The notes under the pieces are model-generated. The model was not told where the DNA came from, ran no database searches, and saw only the letters and a program-made list of their open reading frames with translations. Shown one piece after another: positions 48,874-58,755 of a stretch of DNA of 64,000 nucleotides. The position numbers and the translations under genes are program-made. The DNA lies in assembly GCA_965196985.1 (NCBI GenBank), contig CBDALO010000168.1:248001-312000 (forward strand), given 5' to 3'. Numbering within the stretch: position 1 is the first letter of the stretch; every line of letters starts with the position of its first letter. The DNA comes from 2-12-FULL-35-23 sp965196985. GTDB lineage: Bacteria > Pseudomonadota > Gammaproteobacteria > UBA12402.

Positions 48874-49824
48874 CTAGGCATCCGCTGAAAATGGCTGCTG
48901 TGTTTTTAGGATGCCATAAATCATATGCACCATTTTTCTCATAACAGCACAAATGGCTAGCTTCTTTGGCTTGCCTTTTTTGAGCAGCTTTTCATAAAAT
49001 TTCTTCAAAATAGGATTATGCCTTATAGCCACTAATGCCGGCATGTAAAGCGCCTTTCGCAACCAAGCACTACCAACCTTTGAGAGCCGTGATGAATTCA
49101 ATGAAGTGCCTGATTGTGACTGGCTGGGATTTAAACCAATATGAGCAGCCAATTGTTTTGCGCCAGAAAATCTTTCAATATTATTAAAAAAAGCAGTTAG
49201 TGTTTGAGCGGTTTTATCACCAATGCCTGGGATGCTTTTAAGCAGCTCTGTGTTATTCTTCAGATCATCATCACTCGCGATCAGCTTACTAATTTCTTCC
49301 TGCAGTCGTAAAATTTCTTTTTCCATATAATCGATATGATTTTGTATAGAGCTAATAATTGTTTCTTCCGCTAGCTCCAGCCTGTTTTGTTCATTGCTGA
49401 CTTGGGAGGTTAATACTTCAGATCTCTGTATCAAAGCTCTTAGAGCCTCTATATTAGCTGGCAAAGGCTGCCATAGCGTTGGAGTAAAATGATTTGAATA
49501 GTCCTTAATACTGACCGCATCGGCCTTGTCGGTCTTGTTTCGTATTAGCTGTCCTTTCATAAAAAACTTTATTCGTGCAGGATTAATTATACTGACATCA
49601 CACTTCTCACTATGTAAATAAAGAGCCAATGCATTACCGTATTTACCTGTTGATTCCATGCAAAAATGAAGTGACTGATCAGATAAAGATTGCGTCCATT
49701 CTAATAACTCAGAAAAGCCCTCAGGATTATTATTAAAATGTTTAACGTGATCTTTTCCGCTAGTGGTGATAGCAGCAACAAAATCAGATTTTGCAATATC
49801 AATACCAACACAATTTTTTTTCAT
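48874..49824 (-). CDS. IS110-family DEDD recombinase
   Basis: 316 residues. The RuvC-like DEDD domain has GIDIAKSDFVAA (first Asp), CMESTGKYGNALA (Glu) and RNKTDKADAVSIKDY (Asp pair). The C-terminal Transposase_20 domain has LLKSIPGIGDKTAQTL and AAHIGLNPSQSQSGTSLNSS, with the catalytic-type Ser. Family members insert DNA under the direction of a bridge RNA encoded in the element's noncoding end. The frame is intact. Confidence 0.9.
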   Translation of the reverse strand: MKKNCVGIDIAKSDFVAAITTSGKDHVKHFNNNPEGFSELLEWTQSLSDQSLHFCMESTGKYGNALALYLHSEKCDVSIINPARIKFFMKGQLIRNKTDKADAVSIKDYSNHFTPTLWQPLPANIEALRALIQRSEVLTSQVSNEQNRLELAEETIISSIQNHIDYMEKEILRLQEEISKLIASDDDLKNNTELLKSIPGIGDKTAQTLTAFFNNIERFSGAKQLAAHIGLNPSQSQSGTSLNSSRLSKVGSAWLRKALYMPALVAIRHNPILKKFYEKLLKKGKPKKLAICAVMRKMVHMIYGILKTQQPFSADA

Positions 49825-49849
49825 TTGCTAGAGCCTCTTAAATTTTATT

Positions 49850-50040
49850 ACACTAACAAACTTGGGAAATCATAGTTCGGATCAACCTTGCAAATACAGG
49901 CTCACAATGGCCTAAGATACCGTTCGATCTCATGAACTTATGAGGGTGGAAGGGAGCTAAATCTCCTCAACAGGATTAAATCCTAAGGACGAACACGGCT
50001 TCACCTTCCGCCTACCCAAGCATCCTTGGGATTGTAGCAA
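49850..50040 (-). ncRNA. Candidate IS110 bridge RNA
   Basis: Noncoding region upstream of the recombinase start, where IS110-group elements encode the bridge RNA. Minus-strand hairpins are visible: CCCAAGGATGCTTGGG (50028-50013), AGGATTTAATCCT, and CTCATAAGTTCATGAG. Boundaries, promoter and the target- and donor-binding loops cannot be fixed by eye. Confidence 0.5.
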
Positions 50041-50076
50041 TATTGTCATATCTCTACAGTTATTTAAGATACAAGG

Positions 50077-50877
50077 ATGAGTAAGATGTATCTTCAACAT
50101 TTTGGCTTGAAATTTGATCCATTGGGTAAATCAAACATTATTGAATTGGCGCAGTCAAAGCGACTAGAACAGCAACTTAATGGTTTGCTAGAAACACGCG
50201 GCTTAGCAGTGATTACTGGCGACTCAGGGACAGGAAAGACCACGGCGCTAAGATACTGGAGCAATAAACTCAACCCGCTGACCCATCAAGTCATTTATCA
50301 ATCAGACACTCACTTTCGGTCATTTGATGTGTACTCTCAGCTTGCCGAAAATCTAGGTTTAGAAAACTATTACCGATTCTCTAAACTTTGGAGAGACTTG
50401 AAGCAGAGCTTGATCGCGCTCTACCATGATAAAAACGTTCAGCCTATTTGGATCCTAGACGAGGCGCATCAGCTTAGTAATGATTTCATTCTACGATTAC
50501 CTGACTTCCTTAATTTCAGTTTTGACAGCAAAGACGTCATGACGATTATCTTATGTGGACTCCCATCACTTCTAGCAACATTGCAGAGACCAGCCTATGA
50601 ACCTATCAACTCTAGAATTCAGTGCTTTATTAGGTGGCATGCAATTGAAGATAGCAGGGATTTTGAGAGCATTATTCACGCTGCTTTTGAGAAGGCAGGA
50701 ATGAGCAGCAGCTTATTCACTGAAACAGGTATTCGTGCAGTACACATGGCCACAAAAGGTAGGCTTCGTTATGTTGATAGGCTCATGCGACATGCGTTGC
50801 TAATCGCCGCTAATATGAATTTAAACCATATACCGGATGATGTCATTAATCAGGCAATTCATGAGCTAAAAGGTTAA
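50077..50877 (+). CDS. TniB/ExeA-like AAA ATPase of the transposon
   Basis: 266 residues. Walker A GDSGTGKTTALRYW is near residue 48 and Walker B PIWILDEAHQLS near 129. A sensor-1-like IILCGLPSL and a C-terminal lid helix (RLRYVDRLMRHALLIA) follow. This is the ExeA/TniB/TnsC-type transposition ATPase that would pick the target and activate the DDE transposase at 47508. An IS110 element now lies between the two genes, so co-transcription is probably interrupted. A hairpin (CCATCTCA ... TGAGATGG, 50888-50914) follows the stop. Confidence 0.82.
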   Translation: MSKMYLQHFGLKFDPLGKSNIIELAQSKRLEQQLNGLLETRGLAVITGDSGTGKTTALRYWSNKLNPLTHQVIYQSDTHFRSFDVYSQLAENLGLENYYRFSKLWRDLKQSLIALYHDKNVQPIWILDEAHQLSNDFILRLPDFLNFSFDSKDVMTIILCGLPSLLATLQRPAYEPINSRIQCFIRWHAIEDSRDFESIIHAAFEKAGMSSSLFTETGIRAVHMATKGRLRYVDRLMRHALLIAANMNLNHIPDDVINQAIHELKG

Positions 50878-51243
50878 CTATTTGACACCATCTCACGCAA
50901 AATAGGTTGAGATGGTTTCTCTAAATTATTGTGGGACGTTACACCTTATAAAGCAATGATTAATTGGAGAATGCCTCACCTCCCTTATATCACCTGCCTC
51001 TGCCCTAGGACCATCAACGGCAGCAGCCACTCCGCCCATAGCAAAAGAGTCAGAGGAGTACGCATCTATGGCTTCTCGTTTTTCTTTTTGTGTTTCTTGC
51101 ATGCGCCTTGTAAATTCTTGGCACTGTTTTTTGGTTAAGTATGGCTTTAACTGATTAAAGAGAAGCATAAAAAGTTCACCAGGCTCCCTGTGATCAAAAT
51201 CCTTCGCTGTTAAACGGAGAGTTAAAAGCTCCAACTTTTGTTC

Positions 51244-52711
51244 CTGAGAACTACCCAAAATTGTTATCTCCCTACCTGAACTGAATTCGATAATTCTTTT
51301 TGTTCTTCTTGAGAAACACTATTTTCTTTAAAAAATTGCTCTACTAAGTGATACGTTAGAAGTTTTCTATACCCTTCGCAATAAAGTGTCGTGTCACCTT
51401 GCCCTTACCATCTCCTAATTTAGCTAGCATAATTGCGTAATCGTCATAAGCTTTTTCCTTACCTATCTCATACAAATATGAGGCCACATAAAAACATACA
51501 GCCAGTAGATTTTGTATCCCTTTAAAATTTTTTATCTGCATATTTTCCCAGCCTAGTCCTTCCTTGAGAAATTTAAAAACATATTCAATTTTCGCACGAG
51601 ATAGATAGGCTATGTATACCTCATACGCCTCATCAAAAGTCGTTACTTTTTTATTAGTTAATAGCAGCATGTCATTCTTAAAAATTCTCCTACCATCTCT
51701 GCCTGTAATTTGGATTTTAATTGCATTGATGTTCTCAAACTCTCCAAAATAAATAGTTATTTTTCCGTCTTGTACGCAATTCTTTCCAACTGTTAACTTT
51801 TGGAATTGCTTTTCGCCTTGAGCATCAAAATCAGCGTTAATCAGCTTAAGCTTTTTACCATCATCACCTCTACCTTCTATTGTTCTTGTTATTTTTGAGC
51901 GAATAATAAAGTCTTGATCTAGGTTTGTATCAATTAGTGAGAGATAGTCATTATCATCAAACTCTCTATCTAGAATATGGGTAATGGTTGCATCTTCATT
52001 CTTTGATTTTAGGCAGATTCCTATTTTTTCTATTTCACGAATAGACAGCAGCTTTTTATTAAAGTAATCACCAGATTCATAAAGACTCTTGGCCTCTTTA
52101 TCTCCCTCAAATAGCTTTCCAGCCTCTATTTTCTTAATATGCTCAGCTTTTAAAAACTTAGGGTCTTTATTGCTGTAGCTTACATGCGATAGTAGATGCA
52201 CAGCCTTATCACCAGGTACTAATGCAACTGCGTTATGCGTGCTGTAACCATTGATAATATCCCCGTCCAGACTCCTTACTTTACCTAGATTTTCAGTTTG
52301 CTTGCTATGTGGCTTTCTAATATCAGAAGGATCATGAAGAACATCAATTTTACTGGCGTGTGAAAGTTTTTCACAGCTCTGTTCTAGCAATACATCATTT
52401 GTTTTTATTGGATCTAAATCGGTGCTTTTATTTTCACCGGTAAGTGTACGAATCATCTTTTTATACTCATTGTTATCTTTTGATGAACTGAACAACTTAC
52501 AACTACCTTCAGTTAATAGCTTTCCTACAATCGTCGATAGATTTTTTTAAAACAACTTTCCCAGTTAATTTTGAAAAAAGAGGGGCAGCGTAATCGGCGA
52601 AGTTTAACATTTATACTCATCTCGTTAGTCTTGTTAAAAAGACAAAGCATAGTCATTTTTACACAATATTTCAGCATTATTTTGCTGATTTAAATTTTGG
52701 GTAGTTTTCAG
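51244..52711 (-). mobile_element. IS4-like element, copy 2
   Basis: 1468 bp, with CTGAGAACTACCCAAAATT and complementary AATTTTGGGTAGTTTTCAG ends. An exact 7-bp duplication TTTGTTC lies at 51237-51243 and 52712-52718. Uninterrupted, but one base shorter than copy 1 because of a deletion near 51370. Confidence 0.93.
51264..52495 (-). pseudogene. IS4-like transposase with C-terminal frameshift
   Basis: The open frame (52495-51356) covers 379 residues with VLHDPSDIRKP, HILDREFDDND and YLSRAKIEYVFKFLKE. A one-base deletion (TTTTCTATACC here, TTTTCTAATACC in copy 1) ends it early at KGIENF instead of continuing RKLLTYHLVEQFF to about 410 residues. The catalytic residues are upstream of the shift, so partial activity is conceivable. 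Confidence 0.8.
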
Positions 52712-53872
52712 TTTGTTCCTTTGAAATAATTTCATCTAAATTGCGAAGGAGTAACAAAGCAAGCTCCGGGTAAGTAACCACCTGGTCTTTCAGAAAACCT
52801 AAAACAGCCTGCCCTTCATCAGGATCAGAGGCTAGCAAAGCTTCACATAGTTTAGTTAAAACTTTGTCCTTTAGCTGTTGAGGAAAATCGCTAGCAAATA
52901 ACGCTCTACTTAGCGCTGTGAAATTAAAAGGAGGACAGTGTTCTTGGATGAGTAAACTAACTATATATGTGTTTGGATAATTTTCACTTAAGGTGTCAAG
53001 TATAGCCTCCAACATAGCAGGCTTAGGGAATGCGTCATATAATAAGTTCCTTTCACCCCGTGTTTCTCTATCAAGTAGTTGTTTGCTGGCTTCAGCAGAT
53101 AAGATCTCATTTAATCTATTCTTAAAGTAACCAAAGAACTCTACGTTACCTGTTCTTGCCGCTAACCAAAAAACCCTATCGCTAATATAATCTGTTTTGG
53201 TTGTTAAAGTGCTTGCTTCTTTTTTTGTTAGAACAGCTTCGAATACTTCTTGACTGCCACTACAAATTGAAAGAGCTAATGCGTGCTCAGGAGCCAAGCT
53301 TATAAGCATCACACTAACTTCCTCTGCCGGCATTAGATCAGCTAAGGTTTTTATAATTATAGAAACTATAGGTTTGAGTTTGCTCTTTATAGCAAGAGCT
53401 AAAATATTGTTACCCTCTTTATCAGTAGACAGCAAAGCTCTCACTCTAGCCTCATCAGAATCAAACATGGTAGCTAAGATTTCTGAAACAGCTACAGCCC
53501 CTTGACCAAAAGCCGCTGCGAATCGCAAAGCAACAATAGGGTTGCCTGTTGATTTAAGGTGTTTTACCTGGTCAAAATCGAATCTAAAGCAAGTAGCATT
53601 ATAAAACCCTGAATGCATTAGAGTTGAGCCTGCGTACTGGGCTAGAGCATCCTCTCTCGCTGCTAAATGAATCATAAAAAGGTTTTCTTTTCTTTCATCA
53701 ATAGAGAGAGCCTTTGAATAGTTTGCGTATTGTTCTTTAGAGTCCTCAAATTTAGCAAAAATTGCTTCGTTGACTTCATCATCTCCACAATACAGAGTAA
53801 AAGTTAGTGCCTTTGCATCAGAAAAAAAACCTATAATCAATTCCGCTTTTTGTTGGGAGGTTAAACTAAGCA

Positions 53873-55404
53873 GATAGAGCGTTATTTTGTCTGTAAAAAC
53901 CAACTTCAGTACTTAGAAAAACCTTTAAAATTCTAAATGGCACTCTATTGTACCTGTCTCATCGCATAATATCTTAAATTAATTATGCTAATCAATCTAA
54001 AAAATTATTTATACCTCAAATTTTTCTCCTCTCAAAATAAATTATTAACTTTTAGGTAATAGCAATTATATCTCGTTAATAAGAACAAGAATGATCTATC
54101 CTAAAACCCTATGAAGCCTTATTATTCACTTCAACTTAAGTATCTAGGTGATCCGCTCCACTGGTCATCAATTTCCACTAAAACAGCTGATACGAGCCTT
54201 AGGCACGATTCAGTATTAGGGAAAATTCCAACTGTATGCGTCCTTCTTTTTACCTCTCTGTTTACGCGCTCAGCTATGTTACTGGTTCTTAATCTTTTTT
54301 GATGCGGCCTGTCAAAGTTCATCACTACTAAGCCCTCCGGTATATTCACTTCCAACCAAGAAGAAAGCTCTGGTGCTGTTTGCTGATATTTATCTACCGC
54401 CATAGCCAATAGTCTTTCCGACTCATGAATGTTTGAGGCATTAAATATAGCTGTAATCTCCTCAGCTACTGGTTCCTTCATTGAGCGCTTTGGTATGTGA
54501 GCCTGAGCATTTTGCTGCAAATGAAATTGGCAGCGTTGCCAAGGAACACTGGGGAACACAGCTCTTCTAGCGGCTTTTAGGCCAGTATGAGCGTCGCTAG
54601 TAATCAACTCAATACCATGTATACCTCGCTCAACCAACTGCTGAAGAAAATCACGCCAATGTACCTCAGCCTCTGATAACGCAACAGAAACACCTAGCAC
54701 TGTTCTCTTGCCGGTTGATTCATCAAAGCCATAGGCTATCAATACCGCACAGTCTTGTACTGTGCCGCTAGTGCGCACCTTCTCATAACGTGCATCTAGC
54801 CAAAGATATTTTATCTTTCCTAACGGCTTATTTCGCCATTTCTTTAAATCTTCATCCAACAATTTAGCGCAACGGCTTACCTCTGTGCTTGAAATATCTG
54901 TTCCACAGAGTTGCTTTAGCACCTTTTCAACTTTGCGCGTGGAAACCCCATGCACATACATTTCAGCGACAGCCAGCTTAAGTGCTCTATCAGAGCGTAC
55001 ACCTCGCTCTAAGACTGATGGATAGAAGGCTTCATTGGAGTCTCTAACCTGCGGTATCTGTAGCTCAAGCTGACCTTGACCTGTGTTAATTAACCTTGGT
55101 TTAAAGCCGTTCGCATATCCGTTTCTATCGCCAGTTCGCTCATAAGGACTGGCATTTAAATGGCGCTCCCTTTCTATTAACATAGCCTCATTCATCAACC
55201 TGGAGACAAGCTTAGGTAAAGCTTCAAACCCCTCCATCGCTAAAACATGTATGGCTTCTTCGATTAAGTTCTCATTTTTATAGCAGCTCATTGTCATTCC
55301 TCTTTTTTGGTTAAGTTTACCTTAAAAGGAATTTCTAATCTGACTGAGTCGCCTGCTTATTTTCAGCAAGTCAATGGAATTTACAGAAAGGATGGCGCAC
55401 TAGC
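53873..55404 (-). mobile_element. IS256-family element, copy 4
   Basis: 1532 bp with an exact 8-bp duplication ACTAAGCA (53865-53872 and 55405-55412). It splits the large ankyrin-like gene. Confidence 0.95.
54131..55297 (-). CDS. IS256-family (mutator-type) transposase
   Basis: 388 residues, intact, with LWLDARYE, TSDAHTG plus CQFHLQQ, and AERVNRE. Its translation appears identical to that of the copy at 59672, so these two are probably the most recent, or consensus, versions. Confidence 0.93.
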   Translation of the reverse strand: MTMSCYKNENLIEEAIHVLAMEGFEALPKLVSRLMNEAMLIERERHLNASPYERTGDRNGYANGFKPRLINTGQGQLELQIPQVRDSNEAFYPSVLERGVRSDRALKLAVAEMYVHGVSTRKVEKVLKQLCGTDISSTEVSRCAKLLDEDLKKWRNKPLGKIKYLWLDARYEKVRTSGTVQDCAVLIAYGFDESTGKRTVLGVSVALSEAEVHWRDFLQQLVERGIHGIELITSDAHTGLKAARRAVFPSVPWQRCQFHLQQNAQAHIPKRSMKEPVAEEITAIFNASNIHESERLLAMAVDKYQQTAPELSSWLEVNIPEGLVVMNFDRPHQKRLRTSNIAERVNREVKRRTHTVGIFPNTESCLRLVSAVLVEIDDQWSGSPRYLS

Positions 55405-56313
55405 ACTAAGCAAGCCCAACCATTCTATCAGCCATAGTAAAATGGCTTTGTTGTGCTTGGAAGTTTTCTCTTGGGGAGAAGCTATCTAAAAAGAGGCAAA
55501 AAGAGCTTATTTCTAAAAATTGATTTTCTTCCTCTCGGGCTCCAGCATAAGCCAGCAAGCGGATAAGGTTATGTTTTTCTTTCTTTATCGCTACTTGTAA
55601 CTTAACTTGTAGTTCGGCTTGCAACTCGGCTTGTAAACTTTCTTGAAGTCTAGAACCTGCCTTTAATAAACCACGGTTGTATCTAAATAACCTTGTTAAG
55701 ATTTCCAAACCTACCCTAGACTGATTTTCATAATACTTATATAGACAAAGTTTCCAAGCATGCTTAAGAGGAACTCGTAGCTCTTCTTCTAAACGAGGAT
55801 TAGAACTTAATTCTTCACCTTCAAGTTCTTCGGCAAAGTCCATAAATAAAAACAAAGCTGTTAAATTAACTGGAAAGGAGCCGTGCTTTAGGACGATAGC
55901 AAGTGCCTTTAATATATCATCAGCTAATGTAGTTGCAGCATTAATGTCAGTAGGCGAGCTGTCAGGGTTATGTTTTTGGATCACTGCACATCGAAATCCC
56001 TCAGCTAAAGTCCTTAGCCTGAAACGTATATACTCTTCACTACTCCAAGTGGGATAGGTTTTCCCTTCGTCGAGCACCTTACTGATTGTGAGGATTTCTC
56101 TTGCCTTCTCTATAGGGTTTTCACCTGCTGGCATAACACACCCTTATATAAATATTATTATTAAGCGAAAGGATTATATATAAAAAATGACTAGATTTAA
56201 ACCATCTTGTGGGCCGTAGGGGTATATAAAATGCTTTTCGCTTCTAATTCTGCAGTGACAGCACTGTATTACTACTTACAAAAATTTTTATTAGAATTAA
56301 TAGGTTAGTTACA

Positions 56314-57060
56314 TTAAACCGGGTTATCAATATCGACAAACTCAACTTCAAGGCCAAATTCGTGTTGTAAGTGCTGACCTAAGGCCTCGATACCGTAACG
56401 CTCAGTAGCGTGATGCCCAGCCGCATAAAAATGTATACCAAGCTCACGAGCACTATGGGTCGTTCTCTCGGCGACTTCCCCCGTTAGATAAGCATCAACC
56501 TCCGCTTGTGCAGCAAGATCGATATAATCAGGTGCGCCGCCAGTACACCAAGCAATGGTTTCGATAGTATGTTCACCACCCGAAACTAATAGAGGTTCAC
56601 GATTTAATGAAGCTGCAACCTGTTTAGCAAAATCAGTTGCGCAAAGTGGTTTTAATAAACGTCCTTGCCAAACAATACTTTGTTCATCGATAGGACCAAT
56701 AACATCAATTCCTAAGCGTTCAGCTAGCTGAACGTTATTACCTAATGTAGGATGTGCATCGAGTGGTAAATGATAAGCCATTAAGTTAATGTTATTAATG
56801 AGCAAACTCTGCAAGCGATTTTTCTTTATACCAGTGACGCAAGGGTCCTCACCTTTCCAGAAATAGCCGTGATGCACTAATACTAAATCGGCTTGTCGCT
56901 TTACAGCTTCGTCAAGTAAGGCTTGGCAAGCGGTGACACCGGTAATAATTTTATTTGTTTCATTGCACCCTGCTACTTGCAAACCGTTAGGTGCGTAGTC
57001 GTTGAAACGCTTTGTTTCTAATAGGTTATCAAGGTAAGTGACTAGTTCGTTGCGCTGCAT
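56314..57060 (-). CDS. Nif3-like dinuclear metal-centre protein (YbgI family)
   Basis: 248 residues from the ATG at 57060, which has AAGGAG upstream; an in-frame ATG at 57090 lies before that site. Metal-ligand motifs of the Nif3/YbgI fold are present: LVLVHHGYFWKGED (His pair), MAYHLPLDAHPTLGNN (H-x-P-x-D), and YAAGHHATERYGIEAL near the C-terminus. The family, often annotated as GTP cyclohydrolase-like, has no firmly established physiological role. About 430 bp containing a long inverted repeat and terminators separate it from murA. Confidence 0.9.
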   Translation of the reverse strand: MQRNELVTYLDNLLETKRFNDYAPNGLQVAGCNETNKIITGVTACQALLDEAVKRQADLVLVHHGYFWKGEDPCVTGIKKNRLQSLLINNINLMAYHLPLDAHPTLGNNVQLAERLGIDVIGPIDEQSIVWQGRLLKPLCATDFAKQVAASLNREPLLVSGGEHTIETIAWCTGGAPDYIDLAAQAEVDAYLTGEVAERTTHSARELGIHFYAAGHHATERYGIEALGQHLQHEFGLEVEFVDIDNPV

Positions 57061-57112
57061 AGTTTCTCCTTTGAATTCTCCGCCTAGCATTCGCTCAGCT
57101 GCCCTAACTTTC

Positions 57113-57285
57113 GCCTCTACTTACTTATCTTCTGGAAAAGCTTCATTCGCTTGCTGCTGGTTTTTATTGGGTCGCAAAAAACAAACTTCCTATTTGATTT
57201 TGCTAACCAGGCCGTCCTGGCCTGCTTACCCAATAAAAACTAGCGCAGCAAGCGCGCTTTTCTAAGTCGATAAGTAAGCAGAGGC
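57113..57285. repeat. Long imperfect inverted repeat between nif3-like gene and murA
   Basis: Left arm 57113-57172 and right arm 57228-57285 are about 60 nt each and pair over most of their length: GCCTCTACTTACTTATC with the complement of GATAAGTAAGCAGAGGC, and GTTTTTATTGGGT with the complement of ACCCAATAAAAAC. The loop has a smaller GGCC-type hairpin (CCAGGCCGTCCTGG). There is no coding frame. It may be a MITE-like remnant or a structured RNA. Confidence 0.7.
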
Positions 57286-57349
57286 TCATAGTAGAAATTT
57301 TTAAAACCTGCACCCTGATACCTTCCAACTGACACCTGACCAGCACGTT

Positions 57350-57459
57350 CCCTCCTTAGAATAAGGAGGGACAGGGTGGATTATAAAAACAATCAACTTC
57401 CTTTAAGCCCCCTGCCTCGCATTCGCTCGGTCGCCCCCTTTAAAAAAGGGGGCTGTTTT
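57350..57459 (+). terminator. Two hairpins, the second with U-run
   Basis: CCCTCCTTA-GAA-TAAGGAGGG at 57350-57370 and GCCCCCTTT-AAA-AAAGGGGGC at 57433-57453 followed by TGTTTTTT. The U-run is on the plus strand, so the second would stop rightward transcripts facing murA; for murA itself it could act only as a stem without a U-run. Confidence 0.6.
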
Positions 57460-57487
57460 TTAACATCCTACAAACAGCACCCTGCTA

Positions 57488-58744
57488 TCATATCCGCTTA
57501 ATCTGCGCGCCAAGTTGCGAAAGCTTTTCTTCAATACAGTCATAACCACGATCAACATGATAAATTCGATCAACGATTGTTTCACCATCAGCAACTAATC
57601 CTGCTAATACTAAACCCGCTGAAGCACGTAAGTCAGTTGCCATAACAGGTGCACCAGTTAAATGCTCAACGCCATGACAGGTAGCAGTATTACCGTCTAG
57701 GCTAATTTGAGCCCCCATCCGCTTTAGCTCTTGTACGTGCATAAAGCGGTTTTCAAAAATGGTTTCTACGACTTTGCTATCTCCTTGTGCGACTGTATTA
57801 ATCGCCATAAACTGAGCCTGCATATCGGTAGGAAAATTAGGATAAGGTGCAGTGACGATATCAACTGAGTAAGGTCGATTACCACGCATATCTAAACTAA
57901 TACTGTCATCGCTAGTGTCAATGTGCGCACCAGCATTCTCAAACTTTTCCAAGACAGCTGTCATAACGTCAGGTCGAGTGTGTTTTAGGTTTACTTTGCC
58001 ACGAGTGATTGCTGCGGCAGCTAAATAAGTTCCTGCTTCGATACGATCAGAAATAACGTGATATTGCCCACCAGTGAGCCTATTAACACCATGAATAGTG
58101 ATAGTTGAAGTTCCTGCGCCCTCAATTTGAGCTCCCATTGAATTTAAAAACAAAGCCAGGTCTTCAACTTCAGGTTCGCGAGCCGCATTAGTTAGTACTG
58201 TCGTCCCTTTTGCTAAAGTTGCTGCCATCATTAAATTTTCTGTGCCTGTTACCGTAACAACCGGCATATGATAGTTAATCCCTTGCAAGCCTTTAGGTGC
58301 TCGAGCACGGATATAACCTTTCTCAATGTTAATATCAGCCCCCATTGCAGTAAGGCCTTTTATATGAAGGTCGACAGGTCGAGTACCAATCGCACAGCCT
58401 CCTGGCAAGGACACGTCAGCCTGGCCACACTTTGCTAACAAAGGCCCTAGTACCACAATGGAAGCTCGCATAGTTCTTACTAAGTCGTAAGCAGCCTCAA
58501 AATGATTAATTGAACGAGGGTCGATATTAATTTCCATGTGCTCATTAACTGACAAGCCAACCCCTAGGCGACCGAGTAATTCCAACATGGTAGTAATGTC
58601 TTTAAGGTGAGGAACGTTACTAATAGCTACCGGTCCATCCGCTAATAAAGCACCCGCCAAGATGGGTAAAGCGGAGTTCTTTGCGCCAGAAACTTTAACT
58701 TCTCCGGCTAATGGCTTGCCGCCCTTTATCCAGAATTTGTCCAT
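57488..58744 (-). CDS. murA: UDP-N-acetylglucosamine 1-carboxyvinyltransferase
   Basis: 418 residues, the normal length. It catalyses the first committed step of peptidoglycan synthesis, transferring enolpyruvyl from PEP to UDP-GlcNAc in the cytoplasm. The N-terminal KVSGAKNSALPIL motif includes Lys22. The catalytic Cys is at residue 117 in LPGGCAIGTRPVD (the fosfomycin target). The substrate-binding FPTDMQAQFMA motif lies near residue 305. It starts at ATG 58744, 11 bp after ibaG on the same strand, the usual gammaproteobacterial ibaG-murA pairing. It looks intact. Confidence 0.97.
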   Translation of the reverse strand: MDKFWIKGGKPLAGEVKVSGAKNSALPILAGALLADGPVAISNVPHLKDITTMLELLGRLGVGLSVNEHMEINIDPRSINHFEAAYDLVRTMRASIVVLGPLLAKCGQADVSLPGGCAIGTRPVDLHIKGLTAMGADINIEKGYIRARAPKGLQGINYHMPVVTVTGTENLMMAATLAKGTTVLTNAAREPEVEDLALFLNSMGAQIEGAGTSTITIHGVNRLTGGQYHVISDRIEAGTYLAAAAITRGKVNLKHTRPDVMTAVLEKFENAGAHIDTSDDSISLDMRGNRPYSVDIVTAPYPNFPTDMQAQFMAINTVAQGDSKVVETIFENRFMHVQELKRMGAQISLDGNTATCHGVEHLTGAPVMATDLRASAGLVLAGLVADGETIVDRIYHVDRGYDCIEEKLSQLGAQIKRI

Positions 58745-58755
58745 TGTTCAGCCCT

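Larger units (their letters stand above)
48846..50045 (-). mobile_element. IS110-family element between the DDE and ATPase genes
   Basis: The recombinase gene has only ~30 bp after it and about 220 bp of structured noncoding DNA before it. It separates two genes that are normally adjacent. IS110 elements have no clear inverted repeats, so the ends given are approximate. Confidence 0.75.
50926..56134 (-). pseudogene. Large ankyrin-like helical protein, broken by two IS and one extra base
   Basis: Three minus-strand pieces: 56134-55405 (MPAGENPIEKAREIL and onward), 53864-52712, and 51236-50926. At the IS4-like joint the pieces fuse in frame (EIISKEQKLELLTLRL). At the IS256 joint they are offset by one base, and the rejoined length is 2194 nt, one more than a multiple of three. 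The alternative frame before that joint reads KAILLWLIEWLGLLSLTSQQKAE, so one extra base probably lies near 55440-55490. Restored length is about 730 residues. It has ankyrin-like segments (DKEGNNILALAIKSKLKPI, VFWLAARTGNVEFFGYF) and a coiled-coil patch (LQAELQAELQVKLQVAIKK). It may be a host-interaction protein; that is inference. Confidence 0.75.

Noticed and set aside
14570..50877. CRISPR-associated transposon (I-F3 CAST)
   Set aside because: The I-F locus has cas1 and cas2-3 and no tniQ. The DDE transposase and ATPase are about 20 kb away, separated by many IS, and belong to their own element.
53865..55412. IS256 copy 4 joint being in frame
   Set aside because: Removing the IS and one TSD leaves the upstream frame at a TAG (GLA then stop); only the next frame continues, so an additional one-base change must exist.
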